This document shows, piece after piece, positions 1 to 10,600 of a stretch of 64,000 bases of DNA. The stretch is from Diadema setosum (lineage: Eukaryota > Echinodermata > Echinoidea > Diadematoida > Diadematidae): the NCBI RefSeq assembly GCF_964275005.1, contig NC_092694.1, forward strand, positions 29,226,132 through 29,290,131, given 5' to 3'. The position numbers and the translations under genes were made by a program. Under the pieces are notes generated by a model. The model was given only the letters and a program-made list of their open reading frames with translations. It was not told the origin of the DNA and did no database searches. How positions within the stretch are numbered: position 1 is the first letter of the stretch; each line of letters starts with the position of its first letter.

Positions 1-993
1 GCCAATGGGCGTCTCGTACTGAGTGCGCGAATGCTTGCTTAGTGCGCGAACCTTTGTTACAAGTGTGCGCGATAAACATGTTGCCCGTGGGGTGGGGGAG
101 AGGGAGGGGACGGCTGGGACACCTCAAAATGAGCTTATGGCTGATCAACCCGCTCTGTCACAAATTGTCTGCTGCCCTCAACGGTCTATAAACCCCTTGT
201 GTGTAGTATAATTTGCATGCGGAAAAGATGCCAATTGGGGAATAACTTCAGTTCCTTGTGTTTATCATTATTATCAATTAATGTATCATATGTATTTTTT
301 TTTTCTTCTTCCTTTTGTTACTGTTAATATGCTGGTTTTGTTAATGTTATTGTGTTTTCTAGTTTTGGTGGCCAATAAATGGTGACCAGATAATAGCTGG
401 TCTTCGAACAAGAAAAGGACCTGATGCTATTTTTGCAGCGCGTTTAATTTCCCACATCCGGTTTGAGAGCAGGGTAAAGGGAAAAGAACGAATCGCTGGG
501 CAGGGAGAGGGGGAGGGGGAGTACTATAATAATTTGGTAGAATACATTATAGGGCTCACACGGGTAAATAAATCCCCATAGAGACGTGTGTTAAAATTCA
601 AATTTCAAAAAATTCTGTAAAATAGCTGGGAGAAATGAGGTGTTTCATATTCACTAACCTGAATAAGTGAGATATACCCTTTCATCCATTAGATTTTCAA
701 GGCAGGTTCTTCGGCTCAAACTCTGTCCAAGGGTCCGCAAAAGCCAGACTACGAGTTCTTGTCACTCAAAAAATCACCTATTTTCGGTACATGCAGCCAA
801 TGAAATATAGTCCCCTCAAATTCCATCAGAAAAGCTTTCATCTTCCAACCAAATGCAGTTTGTAGAGGAATTCATACTCAATATCTACAGCTATTCATTT
901 GTTTGTTTGGTTTTTTTTGCCAAACTGCATCACTGATTTTTAATCAATTTTTCTCTTCATTTATTTTGGTATCTTTGCTACGAATTTGTGAAG
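1..993. other. 5' flank, no gene recognised
   Basis: This is upstream flank of WASHC5. Short open frames are present but none resembles a known protein or shows conserved exon structure. The sequence is AT-rich with scattered homopolymer runs. It may hold the end of a neighbouring gene that I cannot see. Confidence 0.4.
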
Positions 994-1093
994 NNNNNNN
1001 NNNNNNNNNNNNNNNNNNNNNNNNNNNNNNNNNNNNNNNNNNNNNNNNNNNNNNNNNNNNNNNNNNNNNNNNNNNNNNNNNNNNNNNNNNNNN
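994..1093. other. Assembly gap (100 N)
   Basis: Exactly 100 consecutive N, the usual placeholder for a scaffold gap of unknown size. The open frame that reads across it is meaningless. Confidence 0.99.
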
Positions 1094-1479
1094 GTTTGTT
1101 TTGGAATTGTATAGGTTCAGCATAAATAGGCCTATCTATATAACTCTTTCACTTCTCCGTAACGCTGTTGCTGATTTGAACACTTCCTTGCAAGCAAACG
1201 TGCTCTGTTGGTCTATAAATAATCACTTTGACAAGAAACTAACTTTGGGTTTAGCTCCCAAATAGGCCGATAAGGAGTCATTTCCGTACTGCATTGTCAC
1301 CGGTAGAGATTGTCTGCCGCCCTAACATACAGGAAAGCAGTTTAAGGATAGGACATTGGGGAAACATGCTCAACAGCTATATCAAGCATCGTTGATTAGC
1401 AGGTTGTGTCTAAAAAATAAGACTTGGGTAGATTATTTAGCGTGCACAAAAGGACCCGTATAATAAGCTCGAATGCTTT

Positions 1480-1860
1480 GTAATAGACCAGTTCGTAATT
1501 CCACTTTGCGCATGAGCAGAAAAAGGTCATTTGTACCAACAGGCATTTTGGTTTGTTAATCAACGAAGATAAGCATCTGTGACAAAACAATGAACAGGAT
1601 ACTTGCTAAAATGTCAACTGATGGACTATTCTGGTCACCTGGTCTGAACGCAAGTTCATTCTTTGTTTGAACACGAATTCCATAAATTGTTACGTCGAGA
1701 AAGCTTAGGCCCTATGCATTATGCCGCTTTGAAAACGAGCGAAGCGCCTATAACCACCTGAGAAAAAGAAAGGTCATTATTTTGTACCAATGGGTACATG
1801 AGCTAATTACGAATTGGCTTATTAAAGATGCGGTAGGGAAGACAGACAGATTTTAAAGAT
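1480..1860 (-). repeat. Dispersed repeat, inverted copy of 34060-34540
   Basis: Three blocks in this segment are reverse complements of blocks at 34060-34540, in matching order. They contain the words CTTTGCGCATGAGCAGAAAA, GGTCACCTGGTCTGAACGCA and a 'gccgctttgaaaac' block. Family unknown; an interspersed transposon fragment is likely. Confidence 0.6.
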
Positions 1861-2160
1861 AGTGATTTCAAAGTCTATTATTTCTGAGAGAGCAATTAAT
1901 GATTCCTTTCTTGCTAGTGATTTTTTGAAATTCTCTTTCCCTTCTATGTAACAATAATAACACACATGATGCTTACATTAATATTCTAGCGTTTCCGTTG
2001 AGTTACTGCAATACCCAATAATATGATATCCAAGTACAAAAAAGACACGTATTTCATATATGACATACATACAAACGTGTAGGCCTAATCATTTCAGCTG
2101 CTCTTGATTATGTCCAGAGCATTGAATTTGTTCATCTAGATGGAAATGAGGATAAGATTA

Positions 2161-2462
2161 CAGAGACTCCAACCCAAAGCACCTTCTGATCTGGAGATTC
2201 TCCAGCCTGAAACCCCTAGCAAACGGAGACTCCAAGTTGATGTGTGCGAAGCGCCAAGTTCCTAGGGTTGTAGATGCTCTCTGGTGCTATCTAAGGTTTA
2301 TTTTTTCAACATACAATAGCAATAAGTAAGAAATCCTTTCCAACGGGAGACACAGAGCCAGGGCGGGAGAAATTAGATCTCAAGCGGGAGAACGGGAGAT
2401 TTTGCAAAAATGGGTTTTCGGCGGGAGATCTCCCGTCGAAAACGGGAGAGTTGGAGTCTCTG
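2161..2462 (+). mobile_element. 302-bp inverted-repeat element (CAGAGACTCCAAC ends), copy 1
   Basis: The element begins CAGAGACTCCAAC and ends GTTGGAGTCTCTG, a 13-bp perfect terminal inverted repeat (TIR). The inside is rich in CGGGAGA words. A second copy of exactly 302 bp lies at 51395-51696 in the opposite orientation, in the intron after the last WASHC5 exon seen. It has no coding capacity and is probably a non-autonomous DNA transposon (MITE). Confidence 0.75.
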
Positions 2463-2504
2463 AGATTAGGGGTGCAGAAGTTGAAGAGGAACGAGAAGGA
2501 AGAG

Positions 2505-2538
2505 CTGAAGAAGAAGGAAGAAGAAGAAGAAGAAGAAG

Positions 2539-2569
<31 letters not shown>

Positions 2570-2800
2570 TGAAGAAGAAGTTTCAAGTTTATTTATTCAT
2601 TTGTCTTTCTTCCAACAATAAGCAATATAACAATAACATAACAATAACATTGACACTTTCTTTCAGGAAGAAGAAGAAGAGAAGAATAAGAGTTAATAAG
2701 AAGATGAGGAAGAGTAGGAGGAGGAGAGCAAGAAAATGAACAAGAAAGAGGAGAGGGAGGAGGATGTGAAGGAGTAGGGGGAGCCGCGAGTATCAACATG
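2505..2800 (+). repeat. (GAA)n microsatellite and purine-rich tract
   Basis: An almost perfect (GAA)n run covers about 2508-2580, and a GA-rich tract covers 2660-2790. The segment between them reads, on the minus strand, like a LINE tail (AATAAATAAACTTGAAA). The leucine- and proline-rich reverse frames here are products of this composition, not genes. Confidence 0.8.
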
Positions 2801-2879
2801 ATCAAAGCAGTCTCTTCCCACCTCCCTGATGATCAAAGCATCTCATGATTGAATCGATCGTTGCAGAACGGTCATGATC

Positions 2880-3014
2880 GATGTATCGGTGATTTGTCTT
2901 CACATGACCCAAAATGGCTGCACCCTGGAGATTTAGGAGATAGTCTTTGTCTTTCGCAGAATTTGTCTACCGAGGTGTCTTTTGGAGAGTTATAAGAATA
3001 TCCGATTGCAAACT
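2880..3014 (+). promoter_or_regulatory. Candidate WASHC5 promoter / non-coding first exon
   Basis: The coding start of WASHC5 lies just after a 3' splice site, so at least one 5' UTR exon must lie upstream. This segment ends in a good donor (ACTgtgagt, GT at 3015). It holds a YY1-like word CAAAATGGCTGC at 2909-2920 and an M-box/CLEAR-like word TCACATGA at 2900-2907. Assignment as the first exon is inference from splice site and motif alone. Confidence 0.3.
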
Positions 3015-3230
3015 GTGAGTACCCTGTGCCTCTTTGGCCAATTTCACTCATTTTCGATGAAATACGAAGATATCTGAATAAGTTTTAGGCATGTCAGTTT
3101 GCGGGGGCGTAACCTGGAAGTCGTTTATAGTTCAGTCCCACTCGTTGAATTGTGAGTGGTGTAAAGCTTGAAGTGGCTCTTGATCAATAAACTCCGCCAC
3201 CAGGCAATAGGCCTACAACTAGACACTAGT

Positions 3231-3750
3231 AGGGTTGGGGGTACCACGTATCGACACCCTAAGGATCTGTAGCTTGTTTATTCTAAAAATATAATACAAA
3301 TCCGCCTAATTCTTACCTCAAATATGCCATAAATACTGCAGTTTTGAATGTCGTGACCGTCTCGTTGATTATGAATCTCCGTTTTAAAATAGAGCAATTT
3401 TAGTGCGTGCGTTCCGTTTTCTTCGCGCAGCTAAAAAGGGAACCTTGCGATCGACACCCCCTCTCCTCCATAGGTATACACGTGAATTTCACAGCATAGG
3501 TAATACACGTGAATTTCACAGGCCAGGCATAGGTAATACACGTGAATTTCACAGCCATGCGTCGTTACTGATCGGATGTGTAATTTTTAGCTTGGTTTGT
3601 TTGAGTTTGATTTTCGTTTCTTCGTTTTTATTGTTTTTATAGCTAATGATACTTAATCCCGCGCGTACTTTTTCGTTCTATACGCAAACAGCCATGATAC
3701 GCAGGGTGTCGATGGGAAGGTGCCCTGTCGATAGGTGGTGCCCCAACCAT
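3231..3750 (+). mobile_element. TIR element with internal tandem repeat
   Basis: The ends AGGGTTGGGGGTACCACG and GTGGTGCCCCAACCAT are imperfect inverted repeats. The words 'atcgacaccct' and 'agggtgtcgat' also pair further in. Inside, 3471-3556 holds three tandem copies of a unit containing ACACGTGAATTTCACAG. No transposase is seen; probably a non-autonomous DNA transposon. Confidence 0.55.
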
Positions 3751-4411
3751 ACTAATACTAGGCTAGCAGTACAGCTAGACTAGTCCGACAGACACGGACT
3801 GAACATTTATTCAGACTGTTAATATTCTTAGCACGCCTCTTTTTTTTAAGTACTTTTCTGTAGATCTGCAGTACCTCTTGCACATCTTGTAAATATTAAA
3901 ATTTAAATATTTAGGCCCTAAGTCTTAGTGTAGGCCCCTACAAATTACAATACATTTTAATTTCTCATGAACAGCTAGCTGATGAATTCACAGAATATGT
4001 AATATGAGACAGTCTAATCGTTACACTATTGTCAAGTTGTAAGTCATTCCCTTGAGCTGAGTTATTTTCTGGTGTTATGACAATGAGTAGACTTTAAGAT
4101 GGTTATCAAAAATTAAGATCAATATCATTCATCGCAACTTTATAAGTTCATAACTTAAGTCTGATTAGAATCCGACATCTTTTGTTGCGATCAGTGTCTG
4201 CAGCTTTTAATCCCAGTGATGGCCAATGCAACATCATTCATCATAGACATCGTAGACAACAACATGGAAATAAAGAGATCATGGCTTCAAAGTATTTATT
4301 TAAGTCCAGAAACCTTTGAACCCGCTAGAATCGAATAAGATGATATTTAACAGGTCAACATTTATTATCATCATTCATTTATTATTGTTGCTCTTGTTTT
4401 CCATCCAGAAA

Positions 4412-4636
4412 ATGGCTGACTTTTTGGCAGAAAACAATCAGTGTGGCCAGACCATACTAAAGCTTGTGTCACGAGGGAATGCCATCATAGCTGAACTGCT
4501 ACGCCTGTCCGTCTTCGTGCCGCCAGTGTTCCGTCTCGACAATAAGCATGATCAGATGAAATATGGAGACATCCTATTTGACTTCTCCTATTTCAAGTCA
4601 TTTGATTACTATGACCATCGCATTGACTCCAGGCCG
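4412..4636 (+). CDS. WASHC5: WASHC5 coding exon 1 (residues 1-75)
   Basis: The exon starts at 4409 after 'tccag', three bases before the ATG. The protein begins [20 protein letters not shown], matching the human N-terminus, and contains [12 protein letters not shown] and [13 protein letters not shown]. The upstream Met in the same open frame (4316) lies in the intron. Donor GTAAGC, phase 0. Confidence 0.95.
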
Positions 4637-7600
4637 GTAAGCACGCAAGCAACTTGTCTTCATATTTGCCTGAGCTCATTAAATAACACTAGCTCATTAT
4701 TCCTACATGTACTTTCTTTAATTTTAATTTCAACATGAATCATTTTGAAAAATATAGTACTAAGAAAATGAGACTGAAATCTCGCATTAAACTACAATTC
4801 CCTCCTCATCCCCCCCCCCCCTCCGCCCCAATTTACATACTGCTCAAGACAGTTTTGTCCATTTAGCAGTCATAAGAACTAATGTATGCATTCATTGATA
4901 CTACATGTATTCAGCAGTTGACAGAAACATTCCTTTCTGAATGTGATTATTTTATAAGCATTTAGCAACTTGAACAATGTAAAACCAATGATAGAAAACA
5001 AACAAGACTCTAATGCTTTCCTTTATTGTATATTTATCATCAGCAAAACCAAATCTCAAGAGATATTATTTTGTATAATTCCTTTGTATATTTTTATTAA
5101 TGTTATCTATTCTCTATAATTGTTATGGCTGTGTTCATGTTTTGTGTCCTTCATGTGATATTTGTGTACTTCCAGGGTTAACATGTTATACGACTTGCAG
5201 TTCTTTTGTTGATCCCCATTCACATAAAATGCATTCTGTATGTTTGTAGCTGCATGTTTCTTTGTGTTTCAATGTACCTGTATTTTTATGATGAATGAAA
5301 TAAACTAAACTATAGATTGCTGCATGAAATTATTTACATGGATATTGCATTTTTTGTTGTTCGAAGTGGTGTATTTCCAACCCACAGATAGTAGGTCTAA
5401 TGAATACCGCATCGATTACATGGCAAAGTTTTTGCTACCATATCTTAATTTGACAGGAGCTGCAAGACCTTGATGAGATGTTCAGGGAAAACCACATGGA
5501 GATCCTCCGCCGCTTCTACCTCGCCTTTGAGAGCATCCACAAATATGTCATGGACCTCAACAGGTGTGTGCAAATTAAAGGACAAGTTCACCTTCATTAA
5601 CATAAGGATTAAGAAAATGCAGCAATATTAGTAGAACACATCAGTGAAAGTTTGAGGAAAATTGGACAATCGATGCTAAAGTTATGAATTTGTAAAACTT
5701 TTTTCTTGGAACCGCTGGATGAGGAGACTACTAAGGCTCGTGATGGCATATGAGTACAACTGTATAAAGAAAATGTAAAGAAAATTCAACATATTTTCAC
5801 TTTTTTCGCATAGTAAAAGAGCACTTGACTTGCCTCTTTCTAAAGGCAATGGGAATAATATTACCCATAACATATGTCAGTAACGAGTCAAGGGAATGTG
5901 TACTTTTCTCAAAAGATGAAATTTTGTGAAATTTTCTTTATATTTTCCTTATATTGTTGTACGCATGTGACATCATACACTGTAGTAGTCTTCTCATCCA
6001 GCAGTGACTGCACAAAAACTTCAAAAATTCATAACTTTTGAACGGATTGTCCGTTTTTCCTCAAACTTTCAATGATGTGTTCTACTAATATTGCTACATT
6101 CTCTCGATCCTTATGTTAATGAAGGTGAACTTGTCCTTTCATCACTCATCAAAAAGTGAACAAACATAACATACATGTAACATATGAAAACCATTGACAG
6201 AAAATGACGAAAAAATGTAAGGAAAAAAAGACAGTAAAGTAGTAAGAAAATATTCCAAGGAGTAAAGCTGTTTCGGAGTCTACCATGCAATTCTTCTTAG
6301 CCAGTGATTACAGACACTGTGCTTTTTCCTGTGGTCTTTGCTTCAGAGAGAGCAAGAGTTGAAAATTCTATATTGTTTGATAAGTTCAGCCTTCTTGATA
6401 TTCCAAGGTATGTTGTCTGATGATCAAGCCATTTCTGCCCTAGACAAGTAATAACACTGATTAGAACTGTTTTCCGTAGTGTAACAAAATTGCAAAGTAC
6501 ACATATATCGTCTTCATTGCATTTTTCTTCTTTTGTTTTTCTTCACTCATACTGCTTGGTACATTACTCCATCAGATGTACAGTGCAGATGTGTTTATCA
6601 TATTGAATGTATCTAAAGTTGCTGTGAATTTTGTAGCTTTGTGTAGGAAGAGCAAACAGTCAGCTTTGCTGCACTCTCTGTCAATAATTACAGTCTCTGC
6701 TGTAGATTCTGAGAAAATCTCCTGAAAGTGAGAGACTGAATGAGAGCTCCTCTCTAGATAGAGAGTTCTTTCTAGAAAGTTCGCAAAAGACTTTTCTTGA
6801 TGCTTGCTAATTAAAAATGTTAGGTGTGTACCACCAATCTTCATGAAAATGAAGAAGGGTATTGTATGAGAGTTTTAACCACATGGTATTACTAAACATA
6901 TCCCCTTCAGAACTCACCTTGGAATGTTTTAAAGATCATTGTGTCAGGTTTTATACAAAGTCTTTTCCAAGCACATGGATGTTTCCTTTAACTCTTTGCT
7001 TCCGTTTCTGCAGATTTCTGGAGGAATTGGATGAAGGGGTGTTCATCCAGCAGACCCTTGAGACGGTCCTACTGAATGAAGACGGCAAACAACTCATGGT
7101 GAGTTTTAGTGCCTTCCATGTGAATGTCCTCTTTTTAACTCTTTCTGTGCCATTATGTAAGCCCCCTGTGTGCCACATTATTCTGAGACAGCAACGTAGT
7201 CGCTGTGGGAAAATATACTGTTTTTTCAAATCTATGTAACTTTTCTAGATTTTTGTTACCCTGGACATTGTAATGAGCAAAGTTGCAGAGAAAATGCCAA
7301 GCTTTGTTTTGATGTAAATTGTATGACAAGTCTATGATCGTTTTCCTTTCAAGTGATCAGTAGCTGCATTATTGTACAGTATGTCCCACAAGAATTACAA
7401 TCAGATTTTCGCATTGACAACACCCAGTATGATTAAACTGTCTAAGTGCTACGTCAGGGTCTTCAAAGAATATAATATCTTAGCTCTATTTTGCAGAAAA
7501 CCCCATTCAATTTGATTAAGCGGTCACAGAGAAATGTGGATTGCTGTAAAGCATGTCATGAGTGTGATTCTTCCAAGTTTAGCACTTGGATGCTCTTGTG

Positions 7601-10600
7601 TGTGAACACAATAGACAGATCTTGGAGGGAAGAGATTCCTGACATGCTCTAGAAAATTCCTTGTTTCTCTTTGACCACTGAAGCAAATTGAATGGGGTTT
7701 TCTGTAAGATGCGGGCAATGAGTTATAGTTTCACACCCTGAAATTGTATTTGGATTGATTCACTATTTTTAAAGTTATCATTTCTGAGGGTCCCATTGTA
7801 ATTTTTTTTTTTTTTGGGGGGGGGGGGGGGACATACGTTAGGGGCATGTCCTTTGCACACAAAACATTGACAGAAATTTTCAATAGGATTTACTCGTAAA
7901 TCCAGGAGGGAACACTGCTTGATTGTCAATCACCACATGAAAAGCAGGCTACGTGTGACAGGAGTGGAATTTCGAGAAACGCTTTCATTGGACTGTGGTA
8001 TTTGATGATTTATTGATCGGTTTGGGCGGGTCTGTGCGTTTGAGGAGCAGAATATGTGCAATTGGCACGCCGTCGACTGAGTCAGGCTTGCGAATGCGGC
8101 GCATAAAGAGTTAAACATACAGGCCCGAATTCTTGAAGGTGGTACAAATGAAACCATGGTTTAAACCATGGACAAAAACTGTGGAGTGCCAAGTGTCGCA
8201 CGGAATATTTCGTTACGAAATTGGTCATTTCGTCGACAAAATGACCGTTTCGTTAACAAAATTATCATTTCGTGGACGAAGTGTTCATTTAGTTACCAAA
8301 CGTTGTCATTTCGTTACAAAATAATCATTTCATTGACGAAATGACTGATTTCGTAACAAAATATTCCATGCGACACTTGGCGCTCCATAGATTTTGTCCA
8401 TGGCAAAGGAGGAAGAACAGACAATGAATGTGATGAAGGAGAAGAAGAGAGTGAAGAGGATGAAGATGAAATGAAGGTGAAGACAAAGATGGTAGGGAAA
8501 AGGAAGGAGGAGGAGAGGGTGAAAGAAAGATGACCTATTATAGACTCTATTTGTGGAATCCATACCCTCTCAGAACCTACATGTAGTTAGCTTTTTTTTT
8601 TCTGCACTACTTGATACTTCACAGTGAGTAGATGTGCCTGTAAAATTTGATATTGATGTAAAATTCACAGTTTATCCATCCTGTTCTTTCCACTTACAAT
8701 AATATGCCTGTGAAGAATTAGAGCTGTAAATGCGGCACTCGCAGCAATCTGCAGACCAAACTGTGGGAATACATGTATGTGGGTTTATACATGTTGAGTT
8801 GTTTGCGTCTATTTATTTTTTGTTTTGTTTTAGATAGTGCATCATTGCATATGTTCAGTGATAACTTGTATGCTTCTCATAGCTTTTGTGAAATGTGGAA
8901 GGTTAATTTCTTATATGTAATTTTGTTTAGGAATACAAATGTACTTCAGCGAGGAATCTAAGCACAAGAACGATAATTCGAAAACACCCTGCATTTTGCC
9001 GTCATATTCAAATAATGACGATTTTGACCTCTTTTCTTTTTCAGTGTGAAGCGCTCTACCTCTATGGCTGCATGCTGCTTGTCGTTGATATGAGAATTGA
9101 AGGCAGGGTTCGAGAGAGGATGCTGGTTTCCTATCACAGATACAGGTGCGTTCACACTCGCTCATTGCTGGAAAATCTCATTGATGACAATAGCCATGGT
9201 CAAACTACGCGATACTACATTGTATGCATGCATAGTTTCACCACCGGATATTGTGCTTTGCGAAGTTAGGACAGTGTGACCTTTAACTTCTCAAGAAAAT
9301 ACCAACCAAATTTCAAGTGAAACTTTCACTATCTCAGATACAGTTGCGTTCACACTCACTTGTTGCTGGAAAATGGTGACAATAGCTGTGGTCATACTAC
9401 TTGATAAACTATGCACACGTACAATATGTAGTTTCACCACTCATTATTTTGCTTTTCGTTGTTTGGGCAGAGTGACCACAAACTTCTCAAGAAGTTACCC
9501 ACCAAATTTCCATTGAAACTTTCCGCTTGCACTTGGAAAGTTTCTCACTTTTCACAAAGCTAAACATAGCTTTGTGTAATCTGACCATGGCACAACTGAT
9601 GCTTCGAGGAGTTTGTCGTGTGATTAGATACAATTCATGTTGTGTACATGCACATCATGCATTATTTTGCATCCTTTGTTGCATGTTTGCATTTTTTTTT
9701 TTTTTTTTGGATATTCGAGGAGGACGCACGTTTTTGCTTGTGTGGAGTATGAAACTATTCATGAGCAGATTTCCATCTCACAAACTACATTGTATGCATA
9801 CTTTTGTCAGTAGTAGTGTGACCACATGCTCAAACTTGTGAAAGTTATTGAGAAGTAAACTATGCATAGTTTAGCGCAGTGTGACCGTGTTTAATGAGAC
9901 TTGGTGCTCTTGAAGCTTGTAAAACCTGTAGAAGGTTGTTACAGTCATGGAAAAGAAAGCATGGACCGATGGTTTGTTAAAGGGTGTGTACAGTTCTGGT
10001 CGAGGTGATGATTTAGCTTTTAATGTTTTGTGAGATATTCAGAAACCACTCTATGAGATGTCAAAGAGCATGCAGTTCTAAGGGGTATCAAAACTTTGTT
10101 CGATGAAAATCGGTTTTGAAATGGCTGAGATATCCAAAAACAAGGTGAAACAAAGAGATACTAATAAAGTTGGGGCATGTCGCCTTTTATTATTAGCACT
10201 TTTTTGGATATCTCAGCCATTTGAAAACCAATTTTCATCAAATAAACGTTGAATCCTTCTTAAAATTACATGCTCTTTCATATTTCATAAGAGGCTTTTC
10301 ATTATCTCACTTAGGAATGTTCAAAACATGAATCCCTACCTCAACCAGTACTGTACAGTCCCTTTAAAGGGATGGTACAGTATTGGTGGAGATGAGAATT
10401 GGGCTTTTAACTTTTTGCGAGATACCAAGAAAACTCTTATGATATAGTACAAAGCATACCATTTTAAGAGGAATTCAAAGTTTATTTGATGAAATTCGGG
10501 TTTGGAATGACCTAAACATCCAAAAACAAAGTAAAGCAAAGCGTTCGTAATAAAGTGTGGGTCCCACACTTTGTTAGAATCGCTCTTTTTTTTTATATCT

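Larger units (their letters stand above)
7135..8114 (+). mobile_element. TTAACTCTTT-ended TIR element, interrupted copy
   Basis: Begins TTAACTCTTTCTGTGCCA and ends 'ggcgcataaagagttaa', an imperfect TIR. It matches the 570-bp copy at 46798-47367 in both outer parts, but here about 460 bp of unrelated sequence interrupts it at ~7379-7838. It starts 36 bp downstream of the exon 3 donor. Confidence 0.7.
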
